This document shows positions 42,835-51,596 of a stretch of DNA of 64,000 nucleotides, one piece after another (the stretch's first letter is position 1; each line of letters begins with the position of its first letter). This DNA comes from JAKSPM01 sp964450645 (lineage in GTDB: Bacteria > Bacillota > Clostridia > Oscillospirales > Oscillospiraceae): NCBI GenBank assembly GCA_964450645.1, contig CAYVEB010000005.1, forward strand, positions 1 to 64,000, given 5' to 3'. Below the pieces are notes generated by a model. That model was not told the origin of the DNA, did not search any database, and saw only the letters and a list, made by a program, of their open reading frames with translations. The position numbers and the translations under genes were made by a program.

Positions 42835-45261
42835 TCATTGGCGGATCCCCGGCGCGCGGGGCGGTTCCGTGGGCGGGACAGCCAGGCTCAGTTCCTCGCG
42901 CGCCGGCTTTTCGCTCTCGGTAACGCTCTCACAGTGGGCCAGATCCAATACCGTGTCGAGCACCTTGCTCACATGGTCCACCGTGATGAAATTCAGCGCT
43001 TTGCGAACCGTTGGGTCGATCTCCGCCAAATCTTTCTCGTTGGCCTGGGGGATGATGACCGTCTTGACGCCATGGCGCAGCGCAGCCATCGTCTTTTCCT
43101 TCAAGCCGCCGATGGGCAACACCCGGCCGCGGATGGAAATTTCGCCCGTCATCGCCACATCCCGCCGCACCGTCGCGCCTGTCAGCGCCGAAACCATGGC
43201 GGTACACACAGTAATCCCGGCGGAAGGGCCGTCCTTAGGCACCGCACCCTCCGGGAAGTGGACGTGGATGTCTTTGGTCTTATAGAAATCCGGCGCAACG
43301 TGCAGCTGCTGACAGTGAGCGCGGATATAACTCATGGCACTCTGGGCGGATTCCTTCATCACGTTGCCCAGGTTTCCTGTCAGCTCCAGATGGCCGCTGC
43401 CGTCGACCACGTTGCACTCCACCTCCAGCGTCTGCCCGCCCACCTGCGTCCAGGCCAGGCCCGTCACCAGGCCCACCGGATCCGTTGCCGGCAGACTGTC
43501 CGGCAGGATCTTTCTCGGCCCCAGATACGTGTCCAGGTTCTGCGCCGTCACCGTCAGCCGCTTCGGCGCTCCGGCCTGCACCAGCTGCATATCCGCTTTG
43601 CGGCAGACAGAGGCCAGCTCACGCTCCAGATTCCGGACGCCGGATTCCATGGTGTAGCATTGAATGATGTCGCGAATGGCATCGTCCGTCACCCGCAGCT
43701 GCGTCCGCTTCAGACCGTGCTTTTTCATCTGCTTGGGCAGCAGATGGTCCTTCGCGATCATGAGCTTTTCCTCGTCGGTGTAAGACGACAGTTCGATCAC
43801 CTCCATACGGTCCAGCAGCGCGCGGGGGATGGTGTCGGTGGTGTTGGCGGTGGTGATGAACATACACTTGCTCAAATCAAAGGGCACTTCCAGGAAGTGG
43901 TCGCGGAAAGCGCTGTTTTGCTCGGCATCCAACACCTCCAGCAGCGCCGAAGACGGATCGCCCTTGTAGTCGCTGCCCAGCTTGTCGATTTCGTCCAGCA
44001 GCAGCAAAGGGTTATTCGTACCGGCGGTGGAAATGGCGGTCAGGATTCTGCCCGGCATGGCCCCGATATAGGTCTTGCGGTGGCCGCGGATCTCCGCTTC
44101 ATCGTGGACGCCGCCCAGCGACAGCCGCGCCAGCTTGCGGTTCAGCGCCCGCGCCACACTCATGGCAATCGAAGTCTTGCCCACGCCCGGAGGGCCGACG
44201 AGGCAAATAATTTGCCCTGGCAGCTCCGGCGCCATCTGTTTGACCGCCAAAATCTCCAAAATTCGCTCCTTGACTTTTTCCAAGCCAAAGTGATCGGCGT
44301 CGAGAATCTTGCGGGCCTTCTCCACGTCCACGGTTTCCCGGGTCGATTTGCTCCACGGCAGCTCCAGCGCCACATCCAGATAGTTGCGGATTACCGCGGC
44401 CTCCGACGAGCCAAAGGGCTGCTTCATCAGGCGGGAAACCTCCTTGCGGAGCTTGTCCTTGACCTCCTGCGGGCATTTCAGATCCTCCACCTTCGCCCGG
44501 TACTCGGCGATGTCATCGTCGTCGTCTTCCTCGCCCAGCTCGCCCCGGATCACCTTCATCTGCTCGCGCAGATAGTAATCGCGCTGGCCCTTGTCCATAT
44601 TCTTCTGGGTCTTCTCCGAAAGATCGTTCTCCAGGCGCAGGACGTTCAACTCCTCCGCCATCAGCCGGTTGGCCAACTCCAGCCGCCGCACAATCTGCTG
44701 CTGCGAGAGAATTTGCATCTTCTTTTGGTAGCTGAAAGAGCCGTATTGCCCCAGCATATCCGCGACATATCCCGGATCCGACGAGGAGAGAATCTGCAGC
44801 ATATTCTCCGGCATCTTCTGCTGGGACAGGTCGATAAACTCGTCAAAAAGCTGATAGCTCTGGCGCATCAGCGCTTCGATCCGGTTCGCGCTGGCGTGGC
44901 CTGCCATGTCCGGCAGGGACTCCACCTGCGCGATCAAAAACGGCTCCGTCTGCGTCAGTTGCTGAATCTGCGCGCGGTATTCCCCTTCTACCAAAATTCG
45001 CGCCATATCCCCAGGAATCCGCAGGATCTGCTTGATCTTCGCCACGGTTCCCACCGCGTACAGATCCTTTTCCGTGGGATCGTCTTCTAAAATGTTTTGC
45101 TGGGTCACCAAAAAAATCCGCTGGTCCCGCGCCATTGCGTGCTCCATCGCCTTGATCGATTTTTCCCGTCCCACGTCAAAGTGGATCGTCATGCGGGGAA
45201 ATACGCACAGGCCGCGAAGTGCCAGGGCCGGAATACGCCCAGAAAGTATGATATCTTGCAT
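42835..45261 (-). CDS. lon: ATP-dependent protease Lon
   Basis: The 808-residue protease has the N-terminal substrate-binding domain (1-200), a coiled-coil linker, an AAA+ module with Walker A GPPGVGKTSIAMSVARAL near residue 359 and Walker B LLLDEIDKLG, and the C-terminal protease domain with the catalytic Ser in PKDGPSAGITVCTAM near residue 685 and its Lys in GGLKEKTMAALR. An ATG at 45261 with AAAGGAG supports the start. Between clpX and lon lie two hairpins (45323-45349 and 45388-45425). The block tig-clpP-clpX-lon-engB is standard for Firmicutes. Confidence 0.97.
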   Translation of the reverse strand: MQDIILSGRIPALALRGLCVFPRMTIHFDVGREKSIKAMEHAMARDQRIFLVTQQNILEDDPTEKDLYAVGTVAKIKQILRIPGDMARILVEGEYRAQIQQLTQTEPFLIAQVESLPDMAGHASANRIEALMRQSYQLFDEFIDLSQQKMPENMLQILSSSDPGYVADMLGQYGSFSYQKKMQILSQQQIVRRLELANRLMAEELNVLRLENDLSEKTQKNMDKGQRDYYLREQMKVIRGELGEEDDDDDIAEYRAKVEDLKCPQEVKDKLRKEVSRLMKQPFGSSEAAVIRNYLDVALELPWSKSTRETVDVEKARKILDADHFGLEKVKERILEILAVKQMAPELPGQIICLVGPPGVGKTSIAMSVARALNRKLARLSLGGVHDEAEIRGHRKTYIGAMPGRILTAISTAGTNNPLLLLDEIDKLGSDYKGDPSSALLEVLDAEQNSAFRDHFLEVPFDLSKCMFITTANTTDTIPRALLDRMEVIELSSYTDEEKLMIAKDHLLPKQMKKHGLKRTQLRVTDDAIRDIIQCYTMESGVRNLERELASVCRKADMQLVQAGAPKRLTVTAQNLDTYLGPRKILPDSLPATDPVGLVTGLAWTQVGGQTLEVECNVVDGSGHLELTGNLGNVMKESAQSAMSYIRAHCQQLHVAPDFYKTKDIHVHFPEGAVPKDGPSAGITVCTAMVSALTGATVRRDVAMTGEISIRGRVLPIGGLKEKTMAALRHGVKTVIIPQANEKDLAEIDPTVRKALNFITVDHVSKVLDTVLDLAHCESVTESEKPAREELSLAVPPTEPPRAPGIRQ

Positions 45262-45322
45262 AACGCCGCTCCTTTCTGTTCGTTTGATACTATTCTCCAG
45301 AAAAATAAGACATTTTTATTGG

Positions 45323-45349
45323 AGAGGGCCGTGCAAAGCGCGGCCCTCT
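45323..45349 (-). terminator. Hairpin upstream of lon
   Basis: Perfect 9-bp arms AGAGGGCCG (45323-45331) and CGGCCCTCT (45341-45349) are followed on the minus strand by CCAATAAAAATG. A terminator for clpX read-through, or a 5' structure of the lon message, are both possible. Confidence 0.5.
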
Positions 45350-45387
45350 TGAAACGGCAAGCCGCCCCAAAAGCCCTCTCATGCTCG

Positions 45388-45425
45388 ATTTCATAGAAAA
45401 TAAACTTGCCTATTTTCTATGAAAT
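45388..45425. repeat. 15-bp AT-rich perfect inverted repeat
   Basis: ATTTCATAGAAAATA at 45388-45402 and its exact complement at 45411-45425 flank an 8-base loop. It lies in the 335-base gap between clpX and lon. Possible roles are an operator, an attachment-site-like remnant or a terminator. A 58-codon minus-strand frame (45391-45567) overlaps it. Confidence 0.6.
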
Positions 45426-45596
45426 TTTGTATGATCGGCCCGTTTTCCGCCGAATGCGGGCCGGTGATTTGCTCCGCCAGCCGCACAGCGCGGGTAGAAA
45501 CAGCGCACGCATGGGCGATTTGATCCGATAACGCGTCAAAAACTGATGTCTGCCGGTCAATCCGCAAATGCGTGCCGCTTAAAAGCCGCGCCGGCT

Positions 45597-46853
45597 TTAA
45601 TTTTCCGCCGGGACGGCTTTTTTTGTGACGGGCTTGTGTACAATCATGGGAGCTTCCCCGCGGGTGACACAGCCCTCTGTTATCAAAGCGCTTTGGATGG
45701 TCGGGTCGGAGGGAACCTCGTACATCAATTCCGTCATGATCCCTTCCAGCACCGCCCGCAGACCCCTGGCGCCGATTTGCCGGTCGATCGCCTTCTGGGC
45801 AATGGCCTCCAGCGCGCGCTCCTCAAAGTCCAGCTCCACGCCGTCGTACTCCAGCAGCTTGCGATATTGCCGGCACAGAGCATTCTTCGGTTCCGTCAAA
45901 ATCCGAACCAGATCCTCTTTTTTTAGACTCTGCAAGCTTGTGATCACTGGTAGTCTGCCCACAAGCTCAGGAATAATTCCGTATTTCAGCAAATCGTGGG
46001 GCTGAACCTGGCGAAACAGCTTGCCCAAATCCCGTTCCCGCTTGCTGACCAGCTCCGAGCCGAAACCGACCATGCTGCGGTCTGTGCGCTTTTCGATAAT
46101 CTTATCCAGGCCGTCAAACGCGCCGCCGCAGATAAACAAAATTTTGCTGGTGTCGATTTGAATAAAATCCTGCTGGGGATGTTTCCTGCCGCCCTGGGGC
46201 GGTACGTTCGCAACCGTTCCCTCCAAAATTTTCAGCAGCGCTTGCTGAACGCCCTCGCCGGATACATCGCGGGTAATGGACGTACTCTCGCTCTTGCGTG
46301 CAATTTTGTCCATTTCGTCGATGTAAATAATACCCTGTTCCGCCCGCTCCACGTCGTAATCCGCAGCTTGAATCAGCCGGAGGAGAATATTTTCTACATC
46401 CTCGCCGACATACCCGGCCTCTGTCAACGTGGTGGCGTCGGCAATCGCAAAGGGAACGTCCAAAATCTTTGCAAGCGTCTGGGCAAACAGCGTCTTGCCG
46501 CTGCCGGTGGGGCCGATGAGCAAAATATTGCTCTTTTGCAGCTCCACATCGGAGTCCCCGCCCAGATAAATCCGCTTGTAGTGGTTATACACCGCCACGG
46601 ACAGCGCCACCTTGGCCTCGTCCTGGCCAATGATATAGCCATCCATATAGTTCTTGATTTCCTTCGGCGTGGGCAGCGCGTCCGGCGTAATAGCCGGCGT
46701 CTGGTCAACCTCATACATGTTGTCGCGCAGCAGACTGTTGCACAGCTCTACACATTCGTTGCAGATATAAACGTTGTTGCCGGACAGCATCCGCTTGACC
46801 TGCGACTCCCGCTTGCCGCAGAAGGAGCATCGGATATTTCTCTCGCTAGCCGT
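45597..46853 (-). CDS. clpX: ATP-dependent Clp protease ATPase ClpX
   Basis: ClpX unfolds substrates and feeds them to ClpP. The 418-residue product has the N-terminal zinc domain with CSFCGK near residue 9 and YICNECVELC near 30, the AAA+ Walker A GPTGSGKTLFAQTLAK near 115, Walker B IIYIDEMDKIA, and sensor-2 region DRQIGARGLRAVLEGIM near 365. No ATG, GTG or TTG occurs between the in-frame stop and the zinc domain. GGAGG is followed after seven bases by ACG GCT AGC, so ACG at 46853 seems to replace the expected ATG. The first ATG (46790) would remove the first cysteine pair. Confidence 0.93.
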   Translation of the reverse strand, partial: TASERNIRCSFCGKRESQVKRMLSGNNVYICNECVELCNSLLRDNMYEVDQTPAITPDALPTPKEIKNYMDGYIIGQDEAKVALSVAVYNHYKRIYLGGDSDVELQKSNILLIGPTGSGKTLFAQTLAKILDVPFAIADATTLTEAGYVGEDVENILLRLIQAADYDVERAEQGIIYIDEMDKIARKSESTSITRDVSGEGVQQALLKILEGTVANVPPQGGRKHPQQDFIQIDTSKILFICGGAFDGLDKIIEKRTDRSMVGFGSELVSKRERDLGKLFRQVQPHDLLKYGIIPELVGRLPVITSLQSLKKEDLVRILTEPKNALCRQYRKLLEYDGVELDFEERALEAIAQKAIDRQIGARGLRAVLEGIMTELMYEVPSDPTIQSALITEGCVTRGEAPMIVHKPVTKKAVPAEN

Positions 46854-46865
46854 AGTGGTTCCTCC

Positions 46866-47447
46866 TTAGCGCTTGTAAATCACTTTGTCGATCAAGCCGT
46901 AGTTCTTCGCATCCGCCGCACTCATAAAATAGTCGCGCTCGCAGTCGGCTCTGACCGTCTCATAGTCTTTCCCCACGTTGTCCGCCAGAATCCGGGTCAG
47001 CTTTTCCTTCATCGCGAGCACCCGTCTGGCCTGGATCTCAATATCCGTCGCCTGGCCCTGGGCGCCGCCGGATGGCTGATGAATCATGACCTCTGCGTTG
47101 GGCAGCGCCAGACGCTTGCCCTTTGCTCCAGACGACAGCAAAAACGCGCCCATCGACGCGGCCATGCCAATGCAGATGGTGGACACGTCGCACTTGATAT
47201 ACTGCATGGTATCATAAATCGCCATGCCGGAGGTGATGCTGCCGCCGGGCGAATTGATATAAAATTGGATGTCCTTGTCCACATCCTGGGCTTCCAGGTA
47301 CAACATCTGCGCTACGACGAGGGAAGCCGTGGTGTCATTGACTTCTTCCGAGAGCATGATTATGCGGTCATTAAGCAAGCGGGAAAAGATGTCATACGAA
47401 CGCTCGCCGCGACTGGTCTGCTCAACCACATAGGGAACTAAACTCAT
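46866..47447 (-). CDS. clpP: ATP-dependent Clp protease proteolytic subunit
   Basis: The 193-residue serine protease forms the barrel used by ClpX. The triad is complete: Ser98 in GMAASMGAFLL, His123 in MIHQPSGGAQG, and Asp in ERDYFMSAADAKNYGLID. The N-terminal SLVPYVVEQTSRGER is the normal ClpP start, so the ATG at 47447 with GAGGAG is used and not the longer frame. It lies 58 bases after tig and 12 bases before the clpX ACG. Confidence 0.96.
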   Translation of the reverse strand: MSLVPYVVEQTSRGERSYDIFSRLLNDRIIMLSEEVNDTTASLVVAQMLYLEAQDVDKDIQFYINSPGGSITSGMAIYDTMQYIKCDVSTICIGMAASMGAFLLSSGAKGKRLALPNAEVMIHQPSGGAQGQATDIEIQARRVLAMKEKLTRILADNVGKDYETVRADCERDYFMSAADAKNYGLIDKVIYKR

Positions 47448-47505
47448 AGTAAAAAACTCCTCTTGACAAATATGCATACAATATTTTAACCGCTTAAATG
47501 GAAAA

Positions 47506-48861
47506 TTATTCCTCCGCCGCGTCTGCCGCCGGCGCTTCGTCCGGCGCATCCGCCGCCGGCACTTCGTCCGGCGCATCCGCCTTGGGGGCGACGGGGATCG
47601 CGCTGTCGATGATCAGTTGCCTTGCCTTGCGGACCTCCAGCTCACCTTTGAGCGTCTCAGCGTCCACGTACTCCTTAATTTTATCCAGCTCCATGCCGCT
47701 GTCTCCGGCCAGGGTTTCGTATTCCTTGTCCACTTCCTCATCGGTGACTTGGATCTGTTCGGCCTCCACCACGGCGTTGAGCATTACGCTGACCCGCAAC
47801 TGATTCTCCGCGCCCGGACGCAGATAGCCGCGCAGGGTATCGACGCTGCCGCCGAGCATCTTGACATAGTCCTCAAGCTTCGTGCCCTGCTGGCGCAGAC
47901 TCTGCTCAAAGCGGTTCATCTCACGATCCAGTTCCTCTTCAATCATCGAAGCGGGGATTTCCGTCTGCATGTTCTTGGCCGCCAGTTCCACCGCCGCGTC
48001 GCCAAATACGCGGTCAACCCCAGCCTGCTTCTCCCGCGCAATCTGCTTTTTTAAATCGGCACGCAGCTCTTCCATGGTGTCAAACTCGGAGACGTCCTTG
48101 ACAAACTCGTCGTCCTTTTCCGGCAGCGTCTTGCGGCGAACCTCATGCACCTTTACGTGGAAAACAACTTCCTTACCGGCCAGGGACGCCTCGCCATAGG
48201 TTTCCGGGAACGTGACGTTCAGATCTTTCTCCTCGCCCGCCTTCATGCCGACCACTTGATCTTCGAATCCGGGAATAAATGTGCCGGAACCCAGCTCCAG
48301 ATTAAAGTTTTCGCCCTTGCCCCCTTCAAAGGGGACACCGTCACGAAAGCCTTCATAGTCGATGACAGCCGTGTCCTTCAGCGCGGCCTCGTCCTCGATG
48401 CTTTCCACGCGGGCGACATTGTCCGCCATGCGGTCCACCCGGGCGTCGACTTCCTGCTCCGTCACCTGGACTTCCTGCTTTTCCACTTCCAGGTCCTTAT
48501 ACTGGCCCAGCGTAACCTCTGGATACAAATCGGTGGTGACCGTCAAGGTCAGAACGCCGTCGTCCGCCACGTTCATATCCGCGACGGAAGGGGTGCCCAC
48601 CGCCTTAAGATCGCTGCCCAGGACGGCTTGCTGATAGACGTCCGGAAAAATTTCATTCACCGCGTCTTCATAAAAGACCTCTTTGCCAAACATCGCCTCA
48701 ATAATCTTTCTGGGGGCCTTGCCCTTGCGGAAGCCGGGCAGTTGGATGCTCTTGCGGTTTTTCACATAGGCTTTATTGATCGCCTGCTCAAAGGCGTCCT
48801 TTTCTACTTCAACCACAACTTTGGCACTGTTTTTTTCTTTTTCCACGCTCTTTACATTCAT
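47506..48861 (-). CDS. tig: Trigger factor
   Basis: The 451-residue ribosome-associated chaperone has the ribosome-binding N-domain with the signature QLPGFRKGKAPRKIIE near residue 40, a PPIase FKBP domain (about 155-240, DTAVIDYEGFRDGVPFEGGK), and a helical C-terminal chaperone domain. The last 25 residues form an unusual low-complexity tail with repeats of ADAPDE and PAADA. The ATG at 48861 has GGAGG eight bases upstream; a TTG five codons earlier is less likely. Its sigma-A promoter lies at 48916-48944. It is the first gene of the protein quality-control block. Confidence 0.96.
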   Translation of the reverse strand: MNVKSVEKEKNSAKVVVEVEKDAFEQAINKAYVKNRKSIQLPGFRKGKAPRKIIEAMFGKEVFYEDAVNEIFPDVYQQAVLGSDLKAVGTPSVADMNVADDGVLTLTVTTDLYPEVTLGQYKDLEVEKQEVQVTEQEVDARVDRMADNVARVESIEDEAALKDTAVIDYEGFRDGVPFEGGKGENFNLELGSGTFIPGFEDQVVGMKAGEEKDLNVTFPETYGEASLAGKEVVFHVKVHEVRRKTLPEKDDEFVKDVSEFDTMEELRADLKKQIAREKQAGVDRVFGDAAVELAAKNMQTEIPASMIEEELDREMNRFEQSLRQQGTKLEDYVKMLGGSVDTLRGYLRPGAENQLRVSVMLNAVVEAEQIQVTDEEVDKEYETLAGDSGMELDKIKEYVDAETLKGELEVRKARQLIIDSAIPVAPKADAPDEVPAADAPDEAPAADAAEE

Positions 48862-48915
48862 TTTCTTATCCTCCAATGGGATGACCGCTTTACGGTCTAT
48901 ATTTCAAGCCGTACC

Positions 48916-48944
48916 ATTTTACCAAATAAATTCCATCTTGTCCA
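48916..48944 (-). promoter_or_regulatory. Sigma-A promoter of tig-clpP-clpX
   Basis: On the minus strand TGGACA (48939-48944), a 17-base spacer ending TTTGG and TAAAAT (48916-48921) lie about 55 bases upstream of the tig ATG. Confidence 0.65.
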
Positions 48945-49015
48945 CCTTTTTTCTCTGCAATTTCAAATTATTTACAATTATTTTACCATCTTGCACCCGC
49001 GCGCATCGTTCGCAA

Positions 49016-49705
49016 TCAATCCATGATTTTATAGGGCCGGAACTTAAGCCAGTCCGCCGAGATCATGTGCAGCCGGATCCCCTCGTACTCCCCCTGCACC
49101 GCTAGCTTGTGGCTGTCGCCGTGCAAGTGGCCGTAGTAGCAGTCCGACACGCCGTACTGCCGCAACAGTGCCATAATCTCCGGGCAGGAATAGCCGCGGT
49201 AGTGGGGCGGATAGTGAAGAAAACACAGCTTGCGCCCGTCTCCCGCCGCTTTGAGGGACGTCTCTAGGCGCATCAGCTCCCGGCGGAACACCTTGCCGTC
49301 GTGCTGCGTGTGCTTTTCCTCCTCAAAGAACCAGCCGCGGGTCCCGCACAGGGGGACGCCATTGTAAAAATAACAGTTGTTGTTGAGAATCCACAGGTTT
49401 TCCAGTCCGTTTTCCCGGCAGAACTTATAAAACTTCGCCGCCGTGGACCACCAATAATCATGGTTCCCCTTGAGAATGATCTTCCTGCCGGGAATCGTAT
49501 TGAGAAACGCAAAATCCTCCCTGGCGCGGTTCAGATCCATCGCCCAGGACAGATCCCCGGCGAGCACAGTGGTGTCCTCCGGCCCGATCACGGACAGGCC
49601 CTCGCGCAGCTTCTCAACATAGCCTTGCCACGCGCCGCCAAACACATCCATCGGCTTCGCCGCTCCAAACGACAAATGCAGATCTCCGATTGCATAAAGT
49701 GCCAT
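49016..49705 (-). CDS. Metallophosphoesterase
   Basis: The 229-residue protein is a calcineurin-like phosphoesterase. Metal ligands are visible in AIGDLHLSFG near residue 5, VLAGDLSWAM near 47, LKGNHDYWW near 77, FLHYPPHYRG near 163 and YYGHLHGDSH near 188. The substrate is unknown; the family is annotated as serine/threonine phosphatase-like or UDP-diacylglucosamine-type without proof. It ends 3 bases from the next gene upstream (49709), so the two are probably cotranscribed. The ATG at 49705 is used. Confidence 0.9.
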   Translation of the reverse strand: MALYAIGDLHLSFGAAKPMDVFGGAWQGYVEKLREGLSVIGPEDTTVLAGDLSWAMDLNRAREDFAFLNTIPGRKIILKGNHDYWWSTAAKFYKFCRENGLENLWILNNNCYFYNGVPLCGTRGWFFEEEKHTQHDGKVFRRELMRLETSLKAAGDGRKLCFLHYPPHYRGYSCPEIMALLRQYGVSDCYYGHLHGDSHKLAVQGEYEGIRLHMISADWLKFRPYKIMD

Positions 49706-49708
49706 GGT

Positions 49709-50278
49709 TCAATACTCCAAAAATCGTTTTCTGGAACCGGCAATCACCTGTTCCAAATCCTCCCGAATCCCCAGAATCCGGGAGATCCGCTCCGCCGCGC
49801 GCAAGGGGCTTTCAGTCGCCAAAATCACAGTGGGCGTCGCTTCTCCCAGCGCAGCGCGGTGGCATTGCAGCGCGTAGTAGGCCGCCGCAGCCGCCGGGTG
49901 CAGAATATAATCCGCGTCGCGGTAGACGTTGCGCATGAATCGCTCTGTCTGCTCCGGGCTGACCGGCACGCAGACCAGCCGTTCCTCCCGCCACGGAAGA
50001 GACCGGAGCGGACATATGATATAGTGAATCGGCGCGCCGTTTTTTCTCGCCTGAATCGCGGCCGAGACCCACAAAGACGTGGGCGCCGCCACGTTGATCG
50101 ACTGGCCCGCCGGATGCAACCCCTCCGACGCAAGACCCTCCAGAACCCGGTCAATTACCGCCAGATACCCGCCGGGGATTTCGCTGCCGGTCAGATCTTC
50201 CGCGCTGCCGGTCTTGCCCCACAGCTCGGCGACATGGGTTTTATGGTGCAAAGATACAATTGTAATCTCACCGCTCAT
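49709..50278 (-). CDS. Stand-alone threonine-synthase-like C-terminal half
   Basis: I cannot assign a function to this 189-residue protein. Its second half resembles the end of PLP-dependent threonine synthases, where DPHTAVA and PVVLSTASP-type motifs occur: here DADYILHPAAAAAYYALQ near residue 125 and TPTVILATESPL near 148. The middle NVAAPTSLWVSAAIQARKNG could match the region after the PLP-lysine domain. The PLP-lysine N-terminal domain is missing, so it cannot be a complete enzyme. It overlaps the dipeptidase stop by four bases (ATGA) and precedes the phosphoesterase. The similarity is from inspection only. Confidence 0.5.
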   Translation of the reverse strand: MSGEITIVSLHHKTHVAELWGKTGSAEDLTGSEIPGGYLAVIDRVLEGLASEGLHPAGQSINVAAPTSLWVSAAIQARKNGAPIHYIICPLRSLPWREERLVCVPVSPEQTERFMRNVYRDADYILHPAAAAAYYALQCHRAALGEATPTVILATESPLRAAERISRILGIREDLEQVIAGSRKRFLEY

Positions 50279-51210
50279 TTTTCACACCGCCTGAGTACCC
50301 GCAAAATATTTTTGTAAAACAGCTTTTCCACGGTCTGCGCCGCATACTTCGTCAGCAAAATGTCCTCCAGGGCGCGGTAATCCCCCACGTCCGCAAAGCC
50401 CTCCGGCAGCCGGTCGCACCCGTCCAAGTCGCCGCCCAGGGCGATATGGTCTTCCCCGCCCAGGGACAGGAAATGGTCGATATGGGCGTAAACGTCGTCC
50501 AGCGTGGCATGTTCGCCCCGCAGAAACTCCGCGTAGAGATTGACTCCTGCCACGCCTCCGGCGGCGCACAGCTGCCGGTACATCTCGTCGGTCAAATTCC
50601 GGCTGTGGTTGCAGATTGCGCGGCTGTTGGAGTGGCTGGCCACAATGGGCGCCTGAGTTATGTCCAAAATGTCCCAATAAGTCCTGTCGGAACAGTGACT
50701 GACGTCGATCAGGATTCCCAACCGCTGCGCGCGGCGGACAAACTCTCGCCCCTGACGGCTCAAGCCCTGGTCGCCGCCGTGATACCCGGCCAACACGTTG
50801 TCCGCGTTCCACGTCAAGGTCGTCATCCGCACGCCGTCCGCGTACAGCTGCTCCAGGCGTCCGGGATCGCAGCCAATCCCCTCCGCGCCCTCCAGGGAAT
50901 ACAGCGCCGCCGCCTTTTGCGCCCGCCAGGCCGCTTCCACCTGGTCGGCCGTGGTGCAGAAGGCGACGCGGTCGGCGGTCTGGCGCAGCTGCGCGTCCAT
51001 ATAGGCCCGTGGCAGATCGTAGAGCTGCTCGGGCGTGAAAGCGTTTAAGGCGCCTCCGGCAAAGGGACAATAGGCAAAAAATTGGGCGTAATGCGCCAGG
51101 CCGCCGGCGTGCTCCAGGCTAACGTGCCCACGGTTATGTACAAGCGACGCCTTCGCGGCCCACAGCGCAATCGGCGTGTCCGCATGGCAGTCAAATACAG
51201 GAATCGGCAT
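50275..51210 (-). CDS. Membrane dipeptidase, peptidase M19 family
   Basis: The 311-residue zinc enzyme belongs to the renal-type dipeptidase family. It starts MPIPVFDCHADTP (the HxD metal motif), keeps YSLEGAEGIGCD near residue 107 with the bridging Glu, LIDVSHCSDRTYWD near 177, and ASHSNSRAICNHSRNLTD near 198. The tail LGGDLDGCDRLPEG fits the family. No signal peptide is present, so it is cytosolic. The ATG at 51210 with GGAG seven bases upstream is selected over the longer frame. It precedes the threonine-synthase-like gene. Confidence 0.92.
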   Translation of the reverse strand: MPIPVFDCHADTPIALWAAKASLVHNRGHVSLEHAGGLAHYAQFFAYCPFAGGALNAFTPEQLYDLPRAYMDAQLRQTADRVAFCTTADQVEAAWRAQKAAALYSLEGAEGIGCDPGRLEQLYADGVRMTTLTWNADNVLAGYHGGDQGLSRQGREFVRRAQRLGILIDVSHCSDRTYWDILDITQAPIVASHSNSRAICNHSRNLTDEMYRQLCAAGGVAGVNLYAEFLRGEHATLDDVYAHIDHFLSLGGEDHIALGGDLDGCDRLPEGFADVGDYRALEDILLTKYAAQTVEKLFYKNILRVLRRCEK

Positions 51211-51227
51211 CAATCGGCTCCTTTTCT

Positions 51228-51596
51228 TCAAGTCCCAAAGGCATTTTCAATATGTCGGATCCGCGGCCGTCTGGTGGCCGGACCATCGGGGGCGTAGACC
51301 TCGATCACATCAAAACGGGGCTGCAGTGCGGTCTCATGCTGGCTTAAATACAGCCGAGCCGCCGCGATCAGCCGCTGCTGCTTGCGGGAATCCACAAATT
51401 CCGCCGCGCTGGCGAACCGGTCGTCCTTGCGGGTCTTGACCTCCACAAATACCAGATACCGCAGATCCTCGGCAATCAGGTCGATCTCTCCCAGGCGGCA
51501 GCGATAGTTGCTCTCCAGGATGCGGTAGCGTTTTCTCCGCAGATAATTCGCCGCCACCGCCTCGCCCCATCTGCCGGACAAATTAGGATTGTTCAT
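51228..51596 (-). CDS. yraN: YraN/UPF0102 family nuclease-like protein
   Basis: The 122-residue protein has the UPF0102 restriction-endonuclease-like core: GEAVAANYLRRKRYRILESN near residue 11, then GEIDLIAEDLRYLVFVEVKTR near 36 (the D-ExK nuclease motif). Its role is not established, though the fold predicts a nuclease. It overlaps the rnhB end by 14 bases, part of the rplS-lepB-rbgA-rnhB-yraN operon found in many bacteria. Confidence 0.92.
   Translation of the reverse strand: MNNPNLSGRWGEAVAANYLRRKRYRILESNYRCRLGEIDLIAEDLRYLVFVEVKTRKDDRFASAAEFVDSRKQQRLIAAARLYLSQHETALQPRFDVIEVYAPDGPATRRPRIRHIENAFGT

Noticed and set aside
42838..45090. A 750-codon plus-strand open frame across lon
   Set aside because: It lies antisense to a complete lon gene with all motifs, has no ribosome site, and its composition (His/Arg/Gln/Leu rich) is that of a reverse-strand shadow in GC-rich DNA.
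45996..47441. A 481-codon plus-strand open frame across clpX and clpP
   Set aside because: It is antisense to two clearly real genes and has no recognisable domain or ribosome site.
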